DNA of 64,000 bases from Tolypocladium sp. Sup5 PDA-1 (GCA_000750105.3 JPHH03000072.1:62001-126000), one strand, 5' to 3'. Positions 10,240 through 20,561 are shown, numbered from the stretch's first letter. Numbers and translations are program-made. Notes: generated by a model from the sequence alone, not told the origin.

Positions 10240-12446
10240 TCACAGTGAAGGTTGATTAATCTTGACGTAGTTGACCAACGTGATAAAGTCCTTTGGGTTC
10301 CTTGCGTTGGTTGGGAGCATAAGCTTCCCGACACGAATCCAGACAATCGTTGCCAAGACCTGTATAAAACCGTCAGCTGTACTGCTATTGGCACGGAAGC
10401 AAAGCAATTGAGGGTACGAACCTCATCATCCCCTTCGGCAGATGTCGTTGACTGCAGCTTAGCCAACTCTGGAATTTCCTCGACCATTTTCTGGACGGCC
10501 GCGTGTTGTCCAGATGCGTAAGCGGCCGAGTGCTTGGCTCGAACAATGTGAGTGTAGTATCCGCGTCCGGCCTTGGATACCTTCTCCTCAACCAGCTTGG
10601 ACGCCGGCTCCAAGGCAGAGCCCAAAAGCAATTCCGCTGCCGTACCGTTCGAGCCACCAAAGAACCAGTTTGAGAGCACAGCTGCCCCCACGCCTCCTAG
10701 TATGTTTCCCGCGATGCCTCCTAGAATGGCACCGACTGGGCCGACAAGACTTCCCACACCAACACCGAGTTGGCCTGCGACAATGGAGGTGGACCAGGTA
10801 AGGACCTGTCTGCCTAGCTCGGCTTCCCAACTTGGGGCCGTCGCGACGGAATACACGGACACAGCGGCGCAAATCACCATGACGCCCTGGGAAACAAACC
10901 CCGCCGTGCTTATCACCAGAGTGACATTGGGGTTTGCACGTCCGGCACTTCTGATTGTCTCGATGGAGACCTGTATCAATTTCCCTTCTTGTCAGCAACG
11001 GCCTTGGCCCAGGGAAACCTTATGGGGAATTGCTGTTGACGCTTACTTCGCTTGCCTGGATCAAGTTCAATTGCGCAAAGTCGCATTGAAACAGCCTCCT
11101 CGCGTTCCTATCCAGATAATACACATACTGGCCGCCCGCGGGCTTTATAGATCGCGCAACTAAAAGCCCTGGTGGGGATGTCCTGGCTCGCATCCCGATC
11201 AAAAAATTGTTACGCATCCCGTGGGCTCGTTCCGCACCCTGCAGAGGGGTCAAGTCGCCAACTCTGACCCTTTCGATTATGTCAGCAGTGCCTGCTGCAA
11301 CGGCTTGGCGATATGTATCCCGAACTTGGGTGTCATTAAGAATCCATCGGCACCAGATGATTACTGTCCCCTTGAGCGCGAAGATGGCAGCGCTGAGGAG
11401 GGTGTCCACGGTAGCCCTGGCCTCGCCATCCGCGGCGGCGCTCCATTTTTTCGGGTCAATGTATTGGACGTAGATGCCTTTCAGGTCGTCTGCACCTGGG
11501 AAATCTACAGGATCGCCCGTTGAGACCGCGCTCTTCAACCAGCCGTCGGTGTTGGCGGCGACCGCTTGTGGGTCTTTGCGGACGTCGTCGAGGAGCTGGC
11601 GAAGCTGCTCGTCGCCCACGTTGCGGATGTTGTTGCCTGACGAGTCCAGACCCGGCAGATAAATAAAGTCAGGCCAGCAGGTTCGGTAGTAGATGCCCTG
11701 ATAAGGCTGTTTGAAGGTAGGCGGGGCGTCTCGAGGCGGGGGATCCTGTAGCGCGTATTTGTGCCAGCCATCGGTATTAAAACCCTCGGAGTTGGACATG
11801 CCATCCGCCTCCTGTATTAGCTGCGGTACGTCATTTGCAGACTCTGGGGTCTGGTTGATATTGCTGCCTTCGGAGTCCAGGCGGCTGTAGAAGTTCCAGT
11901 CTAGGAATGTGGTGCGAATATAGATGCCCGCGAGACTGGAGGGGTTTTGCAGATCATCCTTGAGGGGGTATATAACTTTGGACTTGACGTATCCATCAGT
12001 GTTGAACGCAGCGACTTCATTACTACCGGTGTATAAATCGAGCACGGATTCTTGCAGGCCTGTTGCGGTGTTGACATCCGTGATCTGGGTCATGTCATTC
12101 CCCGGAGAGTCCTTGCCTATGTCCAGTTTAGTACCCCATTCTCACTCGTGGATCAAAGGGTAACCAAGCCCTCACCTTGAACAAAGTACCATCCCGAATA
12201 TTCCACTCGAAAGTAGAGGTCGGAATCAGACTTTTGGAACTTGCTGAAGTCGAGAACGGCCAATGACTTGAAAGAGCCGTTCGTGTTGAATGCAAGGAAC
12301 AAATCTCCCTGTTTTGTGAGAAGCATCTGTTTAAGATCTGATACTTTGCCCTTCAGATCCGGATAGTACGCCTGGTCTTCACCAGGGAGATCCCATCCTG
12401 GGAACTTGACGAAGTCTCCGTCACGAATGCCCGCATTTGCTGCCAT
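10240..12446 (-). CDS. Four-repeat glycine-zipper protein, unknown function
   Basis: Four exons (minus strand): 12446-12176, 12116-11047, 10970-10422, 10359-10240, giving 669 residues; all introns are GT-AG. Residues 10-310 hold four repeats whose 'FNTNG/FNTDG/FNTDG/ANTDG' motifs start at 53, 128, 203 and 278, an exact 75-residue period. 'GxDSxGN'-type turns lie between them at about 93, 171 and 248. A helical stretch of about 320-460 includes 'ERAHGMRNNFLIGMRAR' and 'SAGRANPNVT'. A glycine-zipper hydrophobic segment follows at about 511-546 (GVGVGSLVGPVGAILGG and onward). I recall this C-terminal arrangement from bacterial proteins. Carbohydrate-binding repeats joined to a membrane-active segment is inference. 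There is no signal peptide. A TATAAATA box is at 12548-12555. Confidence 0.8.
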
Positions 12447-13032
12447 TGTCACGCCAGGCAAGGATTGAAGGTTTCAAAGAATCGAAAAAGCGATTGCAAT
12501 TCTCTCCAGAACGAAAGGTTGGAATATAAGGGCTTTCCAGTTGGCTGTATTTATACTCCGTACTGCTGGATCATTTGATCTCCTTGTTTTGATTTGCATG
12601 CAGCCAGAGTCAAATAGACGGCTCGGAAATCAATGAGTGGGACCTAAACGGATCAGGCTGCAACGCCTTTAAGACATGGGCTAAAAAGGAATGTAGGTGC
12701 ATGAGCCGGGGCGCCGCGGGACGACGAGTGAGGGGGTCGAGCATGAGATGTCTCGTGTTCTGAACCGCTGTGACTCAAGCTCTGCATATGCACAGCCCGA
12801 GACAAAGGGGCCATCATATATGACTGGATATATCATGACACGCCTAAAATTTGCTTGCAGAAGTATTGGCATTGGCTATCTGGAAACTTTGCAGGCTCGT
12901 GGCTGAAGCATACCAACATATATGACGATGCGTCACTCCAATACTTGAAGTCGTGGACATCATCCACTCGGTGTTGATGCTGCATATCATCCCATGTCCT
13001 GCGTGCCACGACTTAACTACTGTACCGACATG
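12447..13032. other. Intergenic with promoter
   Basis: This spacer holds the promoter of the repeat gene and the 3' flank of the DUF7079-like gene. A TACTCCGTACT motif directly abuts the TATA box. No gene was seen. Confidence 0.5.
12548..12555 (-). promoter_or_regulatory. TATA box of repeat gene
   Basis: A consensus TATAAATA on the minus strand lies about 102 bp upstream of the start codon at 12446. Confidence 0.55.
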
Positions 13033-13500
13033 TCACTTAGCTTCATAACCAGAGGCAACGCAGTAGGGATCAAATGCAGAGATGCTCACCAGGGATGAGG
13101 ATTCGGATGGCGTCTCCTGGCTCAAGTGGCGCAACTTGTCTTTCACCTGGTTCCAGGAAGAAGTGACGGACCAAGCCAGAACCGTCCAGGCCGCGGAGCT
13201 GCCCAGCTTCTGGACAACGCCCGGAGGGTGGGAACGTCTGTCGGCCACGCGGTTGACAAGATCAGCTTCGTCAAAGGAGTCCCAAACTCCCGCGGGGGTC
13301 ATGAGGTTTGGATAGAGAATAGGAAACACGTCGTTGCGGAGCATATTGTCTAGCTCATCAACCGGGATGCGAAGACGATGCAAGCTTCGTGCCATATCGT
13401 CGACTTTGCTCGACGTCATTTCGGAATCAAGGAAGAGCGTCGAAAGGGCGATGCAGGCGCTCTTTTCGGTCTCGGTGAGGGATCTGGCGGTCGCAGCCAT
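13033..13500 (-). CDS. DUF7079-like protein
   Basis: This is an intronless frame of 155 residues with its ATG at 13498-13500 and a TATAAAAG box about 80 bp upstream. The first ~90 residues match the pattern I know for DUF7079, a small helical domain of bacterial proteins: 'LSTLFLDSEM', then 'LHRLRIPVDELDNMLRNDVF', then 'NLMTPAGVWDSFDEADLVNRV'. The function of that domain is unknown. The C-terminal ~65 residues, with Ala/Trp- and Ser-rich helices, are not recognised. The gene sits immediately upstream of the glycine-zipper gene on the same strand, and a broken second copy of its domain lies 370 bp away on the opposite strand. Acquisition from bacteria is plausible but unproven. Confidence 0.75.
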   Translation of the reverse strand: MAATARSLTETEKSACIALSTLFLDSEMTSSKVDDMARSLHRLRIPVDELDNMLRNDVFPILYPNLMTPAGVWDSFDEADLVNRVADRRSHPPGVVQKLGSSAAWTVLAWSVTSSWNQVKDKLRHLSQETPSESSSLVSISAFDPYCVASGYEAK

Positions 13501-13577
13501 GGCTTAGCATTCTTTGCGTTGCATTGGAGTTGAAGGAGCAACGATTTTGTGTTGAGGAATGGGAAAAGTCGAGGGGC

Positions 13578-13585
13578 CTTTTATA
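13578..13585 (-). promoter_or_regulatory. TATA box of DUF7079-like gene
   Basis: TATAAAAG on the minus strand lies about 80 bp before the ATG at 13500. Confidence 0.6.
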
Positions 13586-14392
13586 CTTGATGAGAAAACA
13601 AGCTTGAGGTGCGCCACCAGTGGTCCAAATCATGTGGTCACGGTCACCGACTCACTAGCCAATGGCCCCTGTGCCGTGGTTTTGCCACCACACACTTCGT
13701 ACCATTGGACGCGTGTTGCACAAGCCGGGTTTTGTTGTACGCGCGGAATATTTATCACGCCAGGGAGCGTGTGCTACTGATGTCGTATGAGTGGACAGAG
13801 ACAGGTCTCAACGCAGTAAGCCCGTGAGCCGGCCGGGACACACTCGGGCATGTGCATTTTCCTCGCCAGGTAATTCATCGTATTCGCATTCCCGTTGATC
13901 AGCTAGACAATATGCTCCGCAACGACGTGTTTCCAAGTATGCTGTTGATGCATGCCGATGCGAGGGAACAGTGTGATACAGGCTAAAGAGACTTTTATGC
14001 TATTATATTTACGCGAATGTGATCAAGCCAGTTGATCTTTGGACTGACAAATAACTCTCTGGATCTCGGGAAAGGAAACCAAAGATGATCTCTTTCTGTC
14101 AGTCAGGAAAGTAATAAGTCTCCAGTCACCGTACGTCTTTTAAGAAAGCCTATAATCATAGCTATGTTCGTGTTGTCAATTATTATAACCGTAGAGACTG
14201 GACCTGGAGATAAAACCCCAACGCTTCCTCGCCGCCGACTATAATCAACCCTCAGTCATAGGCCTGTAGATGCATGTTGAATACTCTACAGTATGTAACC
14301 CTTTCCACCACAGGAATGAGCTCCAATACCCGTCTCAGCCCTGCCACCAAACCAGGCTTCCCTCTCCTTGATTCCACCAATTCGCTATCCCA
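13586..14392. other. Intergenic with gene fragment
   Basis: Apart from the DUF7079 fragment at 13867-13941, this stretch is AT-rich toward its end and shows no gene. Confidence 0.5.
13867..13941 (+). pseudogene. Inverted fragment of DUF7079-like gene
   Basis: The plus strand reads 'IHRIRIPVDQLDNMLRND' then 'VFP', against 'LHRLRIPVDELDNMLRND' then 'VFP' at 13321-13383 of the intact minus-strand gene. At DNA level only a few substitutions separate the two. Similarity stops at both ends and the frame soon ends in a stop, so this is a truncated, inverted duplicate. It could be the sole remnant of a second gene or an exon-sized insertion; a CAG directly precedes it. Confidence 0.7.
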
Positions 14393-15249
14393 TCAATTCA
14401 TAGCAGCACTAACCTGCTGCCATTTGCCATTCTTATCGTAAGTAAGAGACGCCGACGTACTCTGGCTCAAGTTGACCGTCTGGGAGTTGGAGATGTCCAT
14501 AGTGATCATCGTCGACGACTCCAGGTCCGCCTGGAACCAGAACACGACCTTGGGCAGTGGTGTGAGCGTCGCCTTACCCGGCGGAAACTTGTATGGACTC
14601 ATATACACTCGGAGTTTGTTAGCTCTCATGTCTCTCTTCTGTTTTTCATGACCAAACTAACCTGGCGTAAAGCTCCCGTTGACGTTAAGTTGGACAACGG
14701 CCGACGCGATCACGCCGTTCTTGAACCCATACGAGGTTTTGGGAATGCTGGTATCGTTTTCGACGTGAAAAGAGCTCCAGTCATCAAGCACATAAGTCTG
14801 CTGGAAATCGACGTCAAGCAGGCCAGAAATCCCAGAAATGACCTCTATTATCTCGGTCAGCCATATTGATGTCAGAAGGAGTATGAGAGGTGGACAAGCA
14901 TACGGCCAGACTGGAAGGCCTCCGTCGAGCCACAGATTTGGTAGGTATCAACCCATTTCGCAGTCATGTTTCCCGTGACCTCTGTCTAATTGTAAGCGTA
15001 CTGCAGCAGCGGTCGGCGGCGTTTCAGTGTACCATCCGCTGAGGCAACGACGTTGAAGTAGTCATTCCCGTTTGGGTCTTTGAAGACCTTGGCCATGATC
15101 AGCCGAACGCCATTCTGGTTGAACACCTTGACCCACGATGAATCTACAGTAATTGTTAGCCACATCAGCATTTGAGGATTTGCAAAGGATTCTAAGATAC
15201 CGATGGCGATCTTGACCGAGTACGGGATGCCATTAATTTCAGCAGACAT
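14393..15249 (-). CDS. Unrecognised beta-rich protein, paralogue A
   Basis: Five exons (minus strand): 15249-15201, 15143-15033, 14981-14904, 14844-14662, 14607-14393, giving 211 residues with ATG at 15247-15249. It is a Thr/Ser/Val-rich, probably beta-sandwich protein without signal peptide or membrane segment. Landmarks shared with paralogue B are 'SSWVKVFNQN', 'FKDPNGNDYFNVVAS', 'WVDTYQICG', 'YGFKNGVIASAVV', 'SPYKFPPGKATLTPLPK' and 'FWFQADLESSTMI'. Exon 2 is exactly 111 nt in both paralogues and the intron positions match, so the two arose by tandem duplication. I do not recognise the family. It belongs to the minus-strand accessory island; a TATATTAA lies about 115 bp upstream. Confidence 0.75.
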
Positions 15250-15365
15250 GGTGAAGGTTGGTCTGGTGGAGATATGAGTGACTAGGTGCAGTTAATAAAT
15301 TGGTGAAAGGTGTGCGAAGTGCAGTGTCTGCTACGGTGGATTATGGATAGGAGAGATGCAACGTC

Positions 15366-15374
15366 TTAATATAG
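15366..15374 (-). promoter_or_regulatory. Possible TATA box of paralogue A
   Basis: A TATATTAA-type element on the minus strand lies about 115 bp upstream of the ATG at 15249. Confidence 0.4.
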
Positions 15375-16326
15375 TTGACGAGCTTCTTGGTGGGCTATGC
15401 CTAGTGGGTGTTGTTGCAAAGACTGGCTGGAGACGGCATAGAATCACGGACGCCATGGCCGGATCCGGTCTCCGTGTCATACTGTAGCATTCTGAAATGC
15501 GCGTGGTACAATGCACATGGCTGGCTCAATTTTTTATTCTTTCCTTCAATTCGCTCATGCTGTGCGCCATCTGATGCTTTTGGTTTTTGCCAAAAGCAGC
15601 CCCAGGCGTCTCAGCCTCCGTGAGCCACTCACTCCCTGCTCCGTACCAGTACTGACAGGACTCTAGCTTCACACCTCAACGTCTCATGATTCTTTGAAAC
15701 ACGTGTATCCGTACATTCACGTTTGGTCAGGATCTAATATCCATTTCGACTCTGTACGACGTGACTAGTAGTACATCGGGGGTCCGCGCCCGGACCCTGA
15801 CCAACCTAGAAATCATTTTGGCATGAGCAGATCCGGACGTCCTGGTGGCTCAGCGGGCTGAAATGCAACCGGAGCTTGCAAAGACATAAGCTCAGGCCGA
15901 ACGCGGCGCGTGATGATGCCCGAGTGTAGATCCTCGGGTGTGCCGGCACGCCAGCAAACTGTTGCGTAAACAAGCTTCGACAAATACGGAAGTCTAGAAC
16001 CGCATCTCCTCGCCTGCAGAGCATGATCAGTGGTGGAGAAGCGGTGTGGACTGAGGAACTCGCGCACAGAGTACAATACGTCAGGCGAAGCAGCCCCTAT
16101 AACGCTTTGTATCTCAACCTCTCATCATTCTTGAGAACAACATCTCTGTGCAGAGCTCCATGTGACTATCCACCGCGGGTAACAAGTAGATTGCCACGCC
16201 GCCGCGTGACATTTCCCTCCAACTCCAACCAATCTCCGTGCCTTCATTCTGCCTAGTTGACTTTCAGCATCGCGCGGCCCAGTCCACAAGAATCGACCGC
16301 TATAACCTCGCATCAAACTATTCCTT
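15375..16326. other. Intergenic, no gene seen
   Basis: This spacer separates paralogue A from the end of paralogue B. The frames in it look random. Confidence 0.5.
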
Positions 16327-17182
16327 TCAGCTTGTCTGACTCCACGTGCCGTCTTTACTGTACGAGATAGTGGCCGAGTTGTTCACGGTCAAATCAACCT
16401 TGTAGGGGTTACCTTGTACTGCAGCAATCATTGTTTGTGACTGTATGTTTTGAAACCAAAATAGCGCCTTGGGAAGGGGTGTAATTGTCCACTTGCCAGG
16501 CGGATTCGGGAACGGACTTATATATACTGCGTAAGTCATCAGCGTATATACCCCTGACAAGTCATGTAGTGCCGTACCAGCTGAATTTGGCAAGCTTTCA
16601 CCCAATATCGGGACGGTCACAATAGCCGACGCTGTTACGCCGTTACTGAAACCGAAGCTGTTTTTCGGTAGGTTCTGATTCTCTCGAACGCTGCTGTTTC
16701 CCAATGCCGGCATTACATACTCCTGTTGGTATGTGATCGGCTCCAATCGAGAGAATGCAATAATGCTGATGGGTCCCTGAGGAGGGGGCCTTTGCCCTAT
16801 TAGCCCATGCCATTCTATCCTGCATGACATCCGGAGATTCTCACAACATGACTGGCTGGCCGGCGACAAACGGCTGTGTCGTGCCAGCTAATTGGTACTT
16901 GTCTTTCCATGAGGCTGCCATGACTGTAGAAACAGCTTTTGCAGCCTTAGCATGATAATGCTCCGATAGTAGGGTTCTTTTAGCATACTTCCAACAGACG
17001 CGACAACGTTGTAAAATTCGTTCCCGTTGGCATCGGCAAAGAGTATGGCCATGGCCAAGTTAGTGTCATTCTTATTGAACACGCCCACCCAGGAAGGATC
17101 TGTTCTAGCAATTAGCAGTTATATTCTGAACATGAGTTGAGACCGACTGACCGCATTCGATGGTTACTGTATATTGTGTCAT
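16327..17182 (-). CDS. Unrecognised beta-rich protein, paralogue B
   Basis: Five exons (minus strand): 17182-17152, 17099-16989, 16923-16853, 16776-16578, 16526-16327, giving 203 residues. The start is 'MTQYTVTIEC'. It is a diverged tandem copy of the gene at 14393-15249, with corresponding blocks 'PSWVGVFNKN', 'FADANGNEFYNVVAS', 'WKDKYQLAG', 'FGFSNGVTASAIV', 'SPFPNPPGKWTITPLPK' and 'FWFQNIQSQTMI'. The third intron uses a weak GTCATG donor and is the least certain junction. There is no signal peptide or membrane segment. The function is unknown. Confidence 0.7.
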
Positions 17183-17823
17183 CTTAGATTCGCTGCTCTC
17201 CGGGCACTCTCTAATGACTTTGCGTAGTTATGTCTCCAGAATGTGGCACACTGAAGAGCGTAGGGGGTGATTCATGGTTCAGATCAAGCAATTGCATTAA
17301 TGAACAAGTTGCCCAGCTGCCACTTTTAGTCCGCCCCTGGGGATTGCTTCGTCAGCGGTGAGGGTGGATTGCACACGGCAAAGACTGGAATGTAGGAGGT
17401 GAAAACGGCTCGAGTCGGCCTGGTGCTCGCTGGCCAGACGTCATCCGGCTCGTAGCGATATATCTCCGCGGGCAAGAAGCAGGTCGCAGTGGTGAGCACA
17501 ACCTGATAGGATTGGCACCGGCGGCAGCAAGCCGTTGCACTGAAATTATAACCACTTCGGTGGCGGCATTGCAATTGGGAGCCTGGCCTACGACGTGGAA
17601 GACATGTGGTGGCCGAGAACGGCCGAGCAGGGATTCTCAGCCGGGCGCCAAGGATGGCTGACCTATACGAAGTATATGGAGAAGGCTACAACGACGGCGG
17701 TCAGAGTTTACCATACCGTATTGTACCAAGTACGAAGTACTACGAACATCGATGGGCTACGCTCACTCCAGGTACCACGCCGCTGGGTAGGCATTTGACT
17801 TAAACGCCACCATGCCTTGCAAT

Positions 17824-18012
17824 TCACCGGTCGTACCCAAAACTTACTTTTGCCTGTCTGGAGTCGATAGGAATGCATTCATGTATATTTTTTCCGGTTC
17901 TATCCACGGTGCCACCTTTCAGTGCCGCAATAGTAACCTTGCCAGCATTCTTCTCTGTCTGATTGATGATCTGCGCAGCACGCTTTATGCGGCCTCTTCC
18001 GCGTTGAGACAT
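17824..18012 (-). CDS. Doubtful small basic protein
   Basis: This is a 62-residue frame from an ATG at 18010-18012, starting 'MSQRGRGRIKRAAQIINQ', basic at the N terminus and otherwise protein-like. A good GTAAGT donor at 17847-17842 directly after 'DSRQAK' could splice to a second exon downstream. No family is recognised, and chance is a real alternative in this gene-poor stretch. Confidence 0.25.
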   Translation of the reverse strand: MSQRGRGRIKRAAQIINQTEKNAGKVTIAALKGGTVDRTGKNIHECIPIDSRQAKVSFGYDR

Positions 18013-18059
18013 CGTGGATCAGGTGTCGGAACTCGGGCCGCCACCGACTGGTTTGGACA

Positions 18060-18083
18060 CGGGTACGAAGTACTTCGTACCCG
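18060..18083. repeat. 24-bp perfect palindrome
   Basis: A perfect inverted repeat with no spacer, built on GTACGAAGTACTTCGTAC with flanking GG/CC. It belongs with the TACGAAGTA/TACTCCGTA motifs scattered through the spacers. Confidence 0.8.
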
Positions 18084-19033
18084 GTGGCCCGCTGGATGCA
18101 GCACATGAGCCGAAGGCGTACCAAATATGGCACAGAGGCGTTGGCAGTCGAGTCAAAGACTCGGATGAGCCTGCCGATTACTCAGAGTCAGCCAGGAGCG
18201 AAAACGGCCCACACCGCTGCGATTACAGGATATGCTGCCCTTTACTCTTGGGTCTTCACCACACCCGCGTGTGATCCAGGCGGCAAACAGCACCCACACT
18301 TCAAAAACTGTGTCTTTCCCCCGAGCCGAATGCAATTTCCTTGTCAGAAGAGGTTCATCCCCCGCTTGACATTCCGTTAGTGAAGGCAAGGGACACTGAT
18401 GGAGCCAGACACCAGCAAAATAGTCTCACCGAATTGATCAGTATCTCAGGGGTCAAGTGGCATGACCCGTGGGGAGCAAGTACTGGAGCAAGAGGGGGGT
18501 TGGTTCAAACAGGGTTACCACGTAGGCCTACGAGAGCGACGATGCAGTCGTCCACCCGTCTTTGCCGGCTTTCGACTGTTGCTTCTTCTGGAACCTCTTG
18601 TCCAAAACAGCGTGTGCCACGCCACATACACCTTGAGCGTACCTTGCAGCTTTTGCACTCCCATCAACTATGTGTGGCCTTGCGGGTCTGCTTTGTCGGA
18701 GGGCCTTGCGTCTGATCTGGGTACCCGGGTCATCGGAGCTCGGCCGACATCCACTCCACTTCGGGCCGCCAGCGGGGCTCGCGCTAGGGGGGGGCCGGGG
18801 AAGGGGACGTCGGGGGTTCCACTTCGTGCGCATACCGGTTGGAATGATCCTCCTCACCCCAATGATAATAAATCTACGCAGTAGCCTGCCAGGGGAAACG
18901 ACAATGGCCCGAGCTGGACGACACACGTAGGGGACTGCCACGCACGGCTGCTTTCCCTTGTACGGACTATAGGATGTGAGATCTGGAAGGTTGCGATGGA
19001 AGTCGCCCGAAGGAAGAGGCGCCTTCGTCCTTC

Positions 19034-19105
19034 GGTGCGAGCCTTGCAAGGTTCGTCCAACGGGGGCGGCAGAAACCGCCCGACATCAAGTCTATTTGTA
19101 CTCCG
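19034..19105. repeat. Diverged repeat, copy B
   Basis: The less decayed partner of 9885-9960, with the same 'aacgggggc' and 'aaaccgcc' core followed by CTCCGTA. The minus strand gives 'GRFLPPPLDEP', compared with 'RRFSLPPLDEP' in copy A. Confidence 0.5.
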
Positions 19106-19763
19106 TAAGCGGACTACGGACCATGTATTAGCATTGCATCGATGCAGCAAGCCCTATCAGCCCCTAAACATGGCCCTTGTCCCCCGGCCGGTGAGATTGG
19201 ACCACATGTAGCGCAAGCCCTCGTTTCATGAATGTCAGAGTTGTCCGTACCCTTCTTTGCGTCAGCTACTATACCATCAAGTCTTATTCTCTTCTTCCTA
19301 CTTTGTCTCGCGACCGTCACATCTGGTACACTACGGCACCCACCATTCTTGCCTTCTGAGATCGCACAGATTGGAGACTTGCGGGCGGTTGTCGCATTTG
19401 AAGATGCTGGAAGAGCCTCTGGACACCCCCCAAAGGCAGGGATCGGCGAAAAGCGCCTGAGCCATCCTCAGGACAGGCACTGGTTGGCCGTGTTTGGGTC
19501 TTCGGGCACGCCTTGCAGGCGGCAGCACACAGCCAATTATAGGTCCTTGTAGAGTTGTACATAGCTGGTTGGCGCGAGTTCAAGGTCAGCGACGTATGGT
19601 CAGGGTTACCATGAGCCAAGTCTCTCTCATGTCCAGCCGCCATCCGTTTCTTTTCCTTTGTTTATCAATCTGCGGCCAGCAAGATTGGCGCCTTTGCCAT
19701 ACCTCTTCCGACGCCCATCCGTGCCGAATCGCTTGCGGCTTGCCTCGAGGTCCTCTGCGAGCC

Positions 19764-20561
19764 ATGTCGAACGGCCGAGACCTGCAAAACAGCTATGGAC
19801 CGGAGGTGACTCCGTACCAGGCCACGGCGCAGCCGCCGATGGAATATTTTAGCCCGCCACAAGGACAAAGGTTGGAAAAGGCCGACGCGGGAGCTCCCGA
19901 GGTGGTGGCACCGACTGGCCCGAAGCCAGAGCAAAAAAAGATTCTCGGATTGAGGGTGGCCTTTTTCTGGACACTTGTCGCGCTCGTCTTGCTGTTAGTA
20001 TTGGGTGTCGGAATCGGCGTGGGAGTCGGCGTGGGAGCGAAGCATGGGAGCAGCTCATCGCCCGCGAGCTCAGAAACGCCCTCATCCGACAGCCAGAGCT
20101 CAACGACAACGTCAGCGACATCGCAACCCGAGACCTCGAGCACAGCGACATCAATAAGCTCAGCTGCGACTGCTGCAGTGACGTCCGGCACCCACGGATT
20201 GGCGGCAAACAGCTGCACCTTTACGACGCCAAAGACATACCATGGGTCTGACGGGACGAGCTTCACCGAGTACTGCTTCACAGATTGGCCGAATAAGTCT
20301 GAAGCCGCCGACGGCCGTGGCAACGTCACCGATGTATCTCGCACGACTGTTTATACTTTTGAAGCCTGCATGGAGGCGTGTGTCAACTACAACAAAAAGA
20401 TTGGCAACTCGGGCGCGCAATGCCGAGCGATTACCTACAACGCAAACTTGACGAGCATCATCGAAGTAGGCCAGCAAGGTGGAAACTGCTTCTTGAAAAA
20501 CAAGAAGGGAGTCGACCTGCAGGGGAGTGCGGACTCGGCGTGCGCAGCTATTGCGCTCTGA
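19764..20561 (+). CDS. Single-pass membrane protein, PAN-like ectodomain
   Basis: This is an intronless frame of 265 residues from the ATG at 19764; the open frame extends upstream without a better start. The order is a polar N terminus (1-65), a transmembrane segment of about 70-95 ('VAFFWTLVALVLLLVLGVGI' then Gly/Val repeats), a Ser/Thr-rich stalk (about 100-150, probably O-glycosylated), and a Cys-containing C-terminal domain with 'CTFTTPKTYHGSDG', 'FEACMEACVNYN', 'CRAITYNAN' and 'NCFLKNK'. That Cys spacing resembles fungal PAN/apple-like modules, which bind sugars or proteins at the cell surface. It is likely a type II plasma-membrane or wall-facing protein. The ligand is unknown. Confidence 0.8.
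   Translation: MSNGRDLQNSYGPEVTPYQATAQPPMEYFSPPQGQRLEKADAGAPEVVAPTGPKPEQKKILGLRVAFFWTLVALVLLLVLGVGIGVGVGVGAKHGSSSSPASSETPSSDSQSSTTTSATSQPETSSTATSISSAATAAVTSGTHGLAANSCTFTTPKTYHGSDGTSFTEYCFTDWPNKSEAADGRGNVTDVSRTTVYTFEACMEACVNYNKKIGNSGAQCRAITYNANLTSIIEVGQQGGNCFLKNKKGVDLQGSADSACAAIAL

Larger units (their letters stand above)
17183..19763. other. Long intergenic stretch with repeats
   Basis: About 2.6 kb with no well supported gene. It contains one doubtful small frame (17824-18012), a 24-bp perfect palindrome (18060-18083), a TACGAAGTACTACG motif near 17730 and repeat copy B (19034-19105). Confidence 0.5.
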
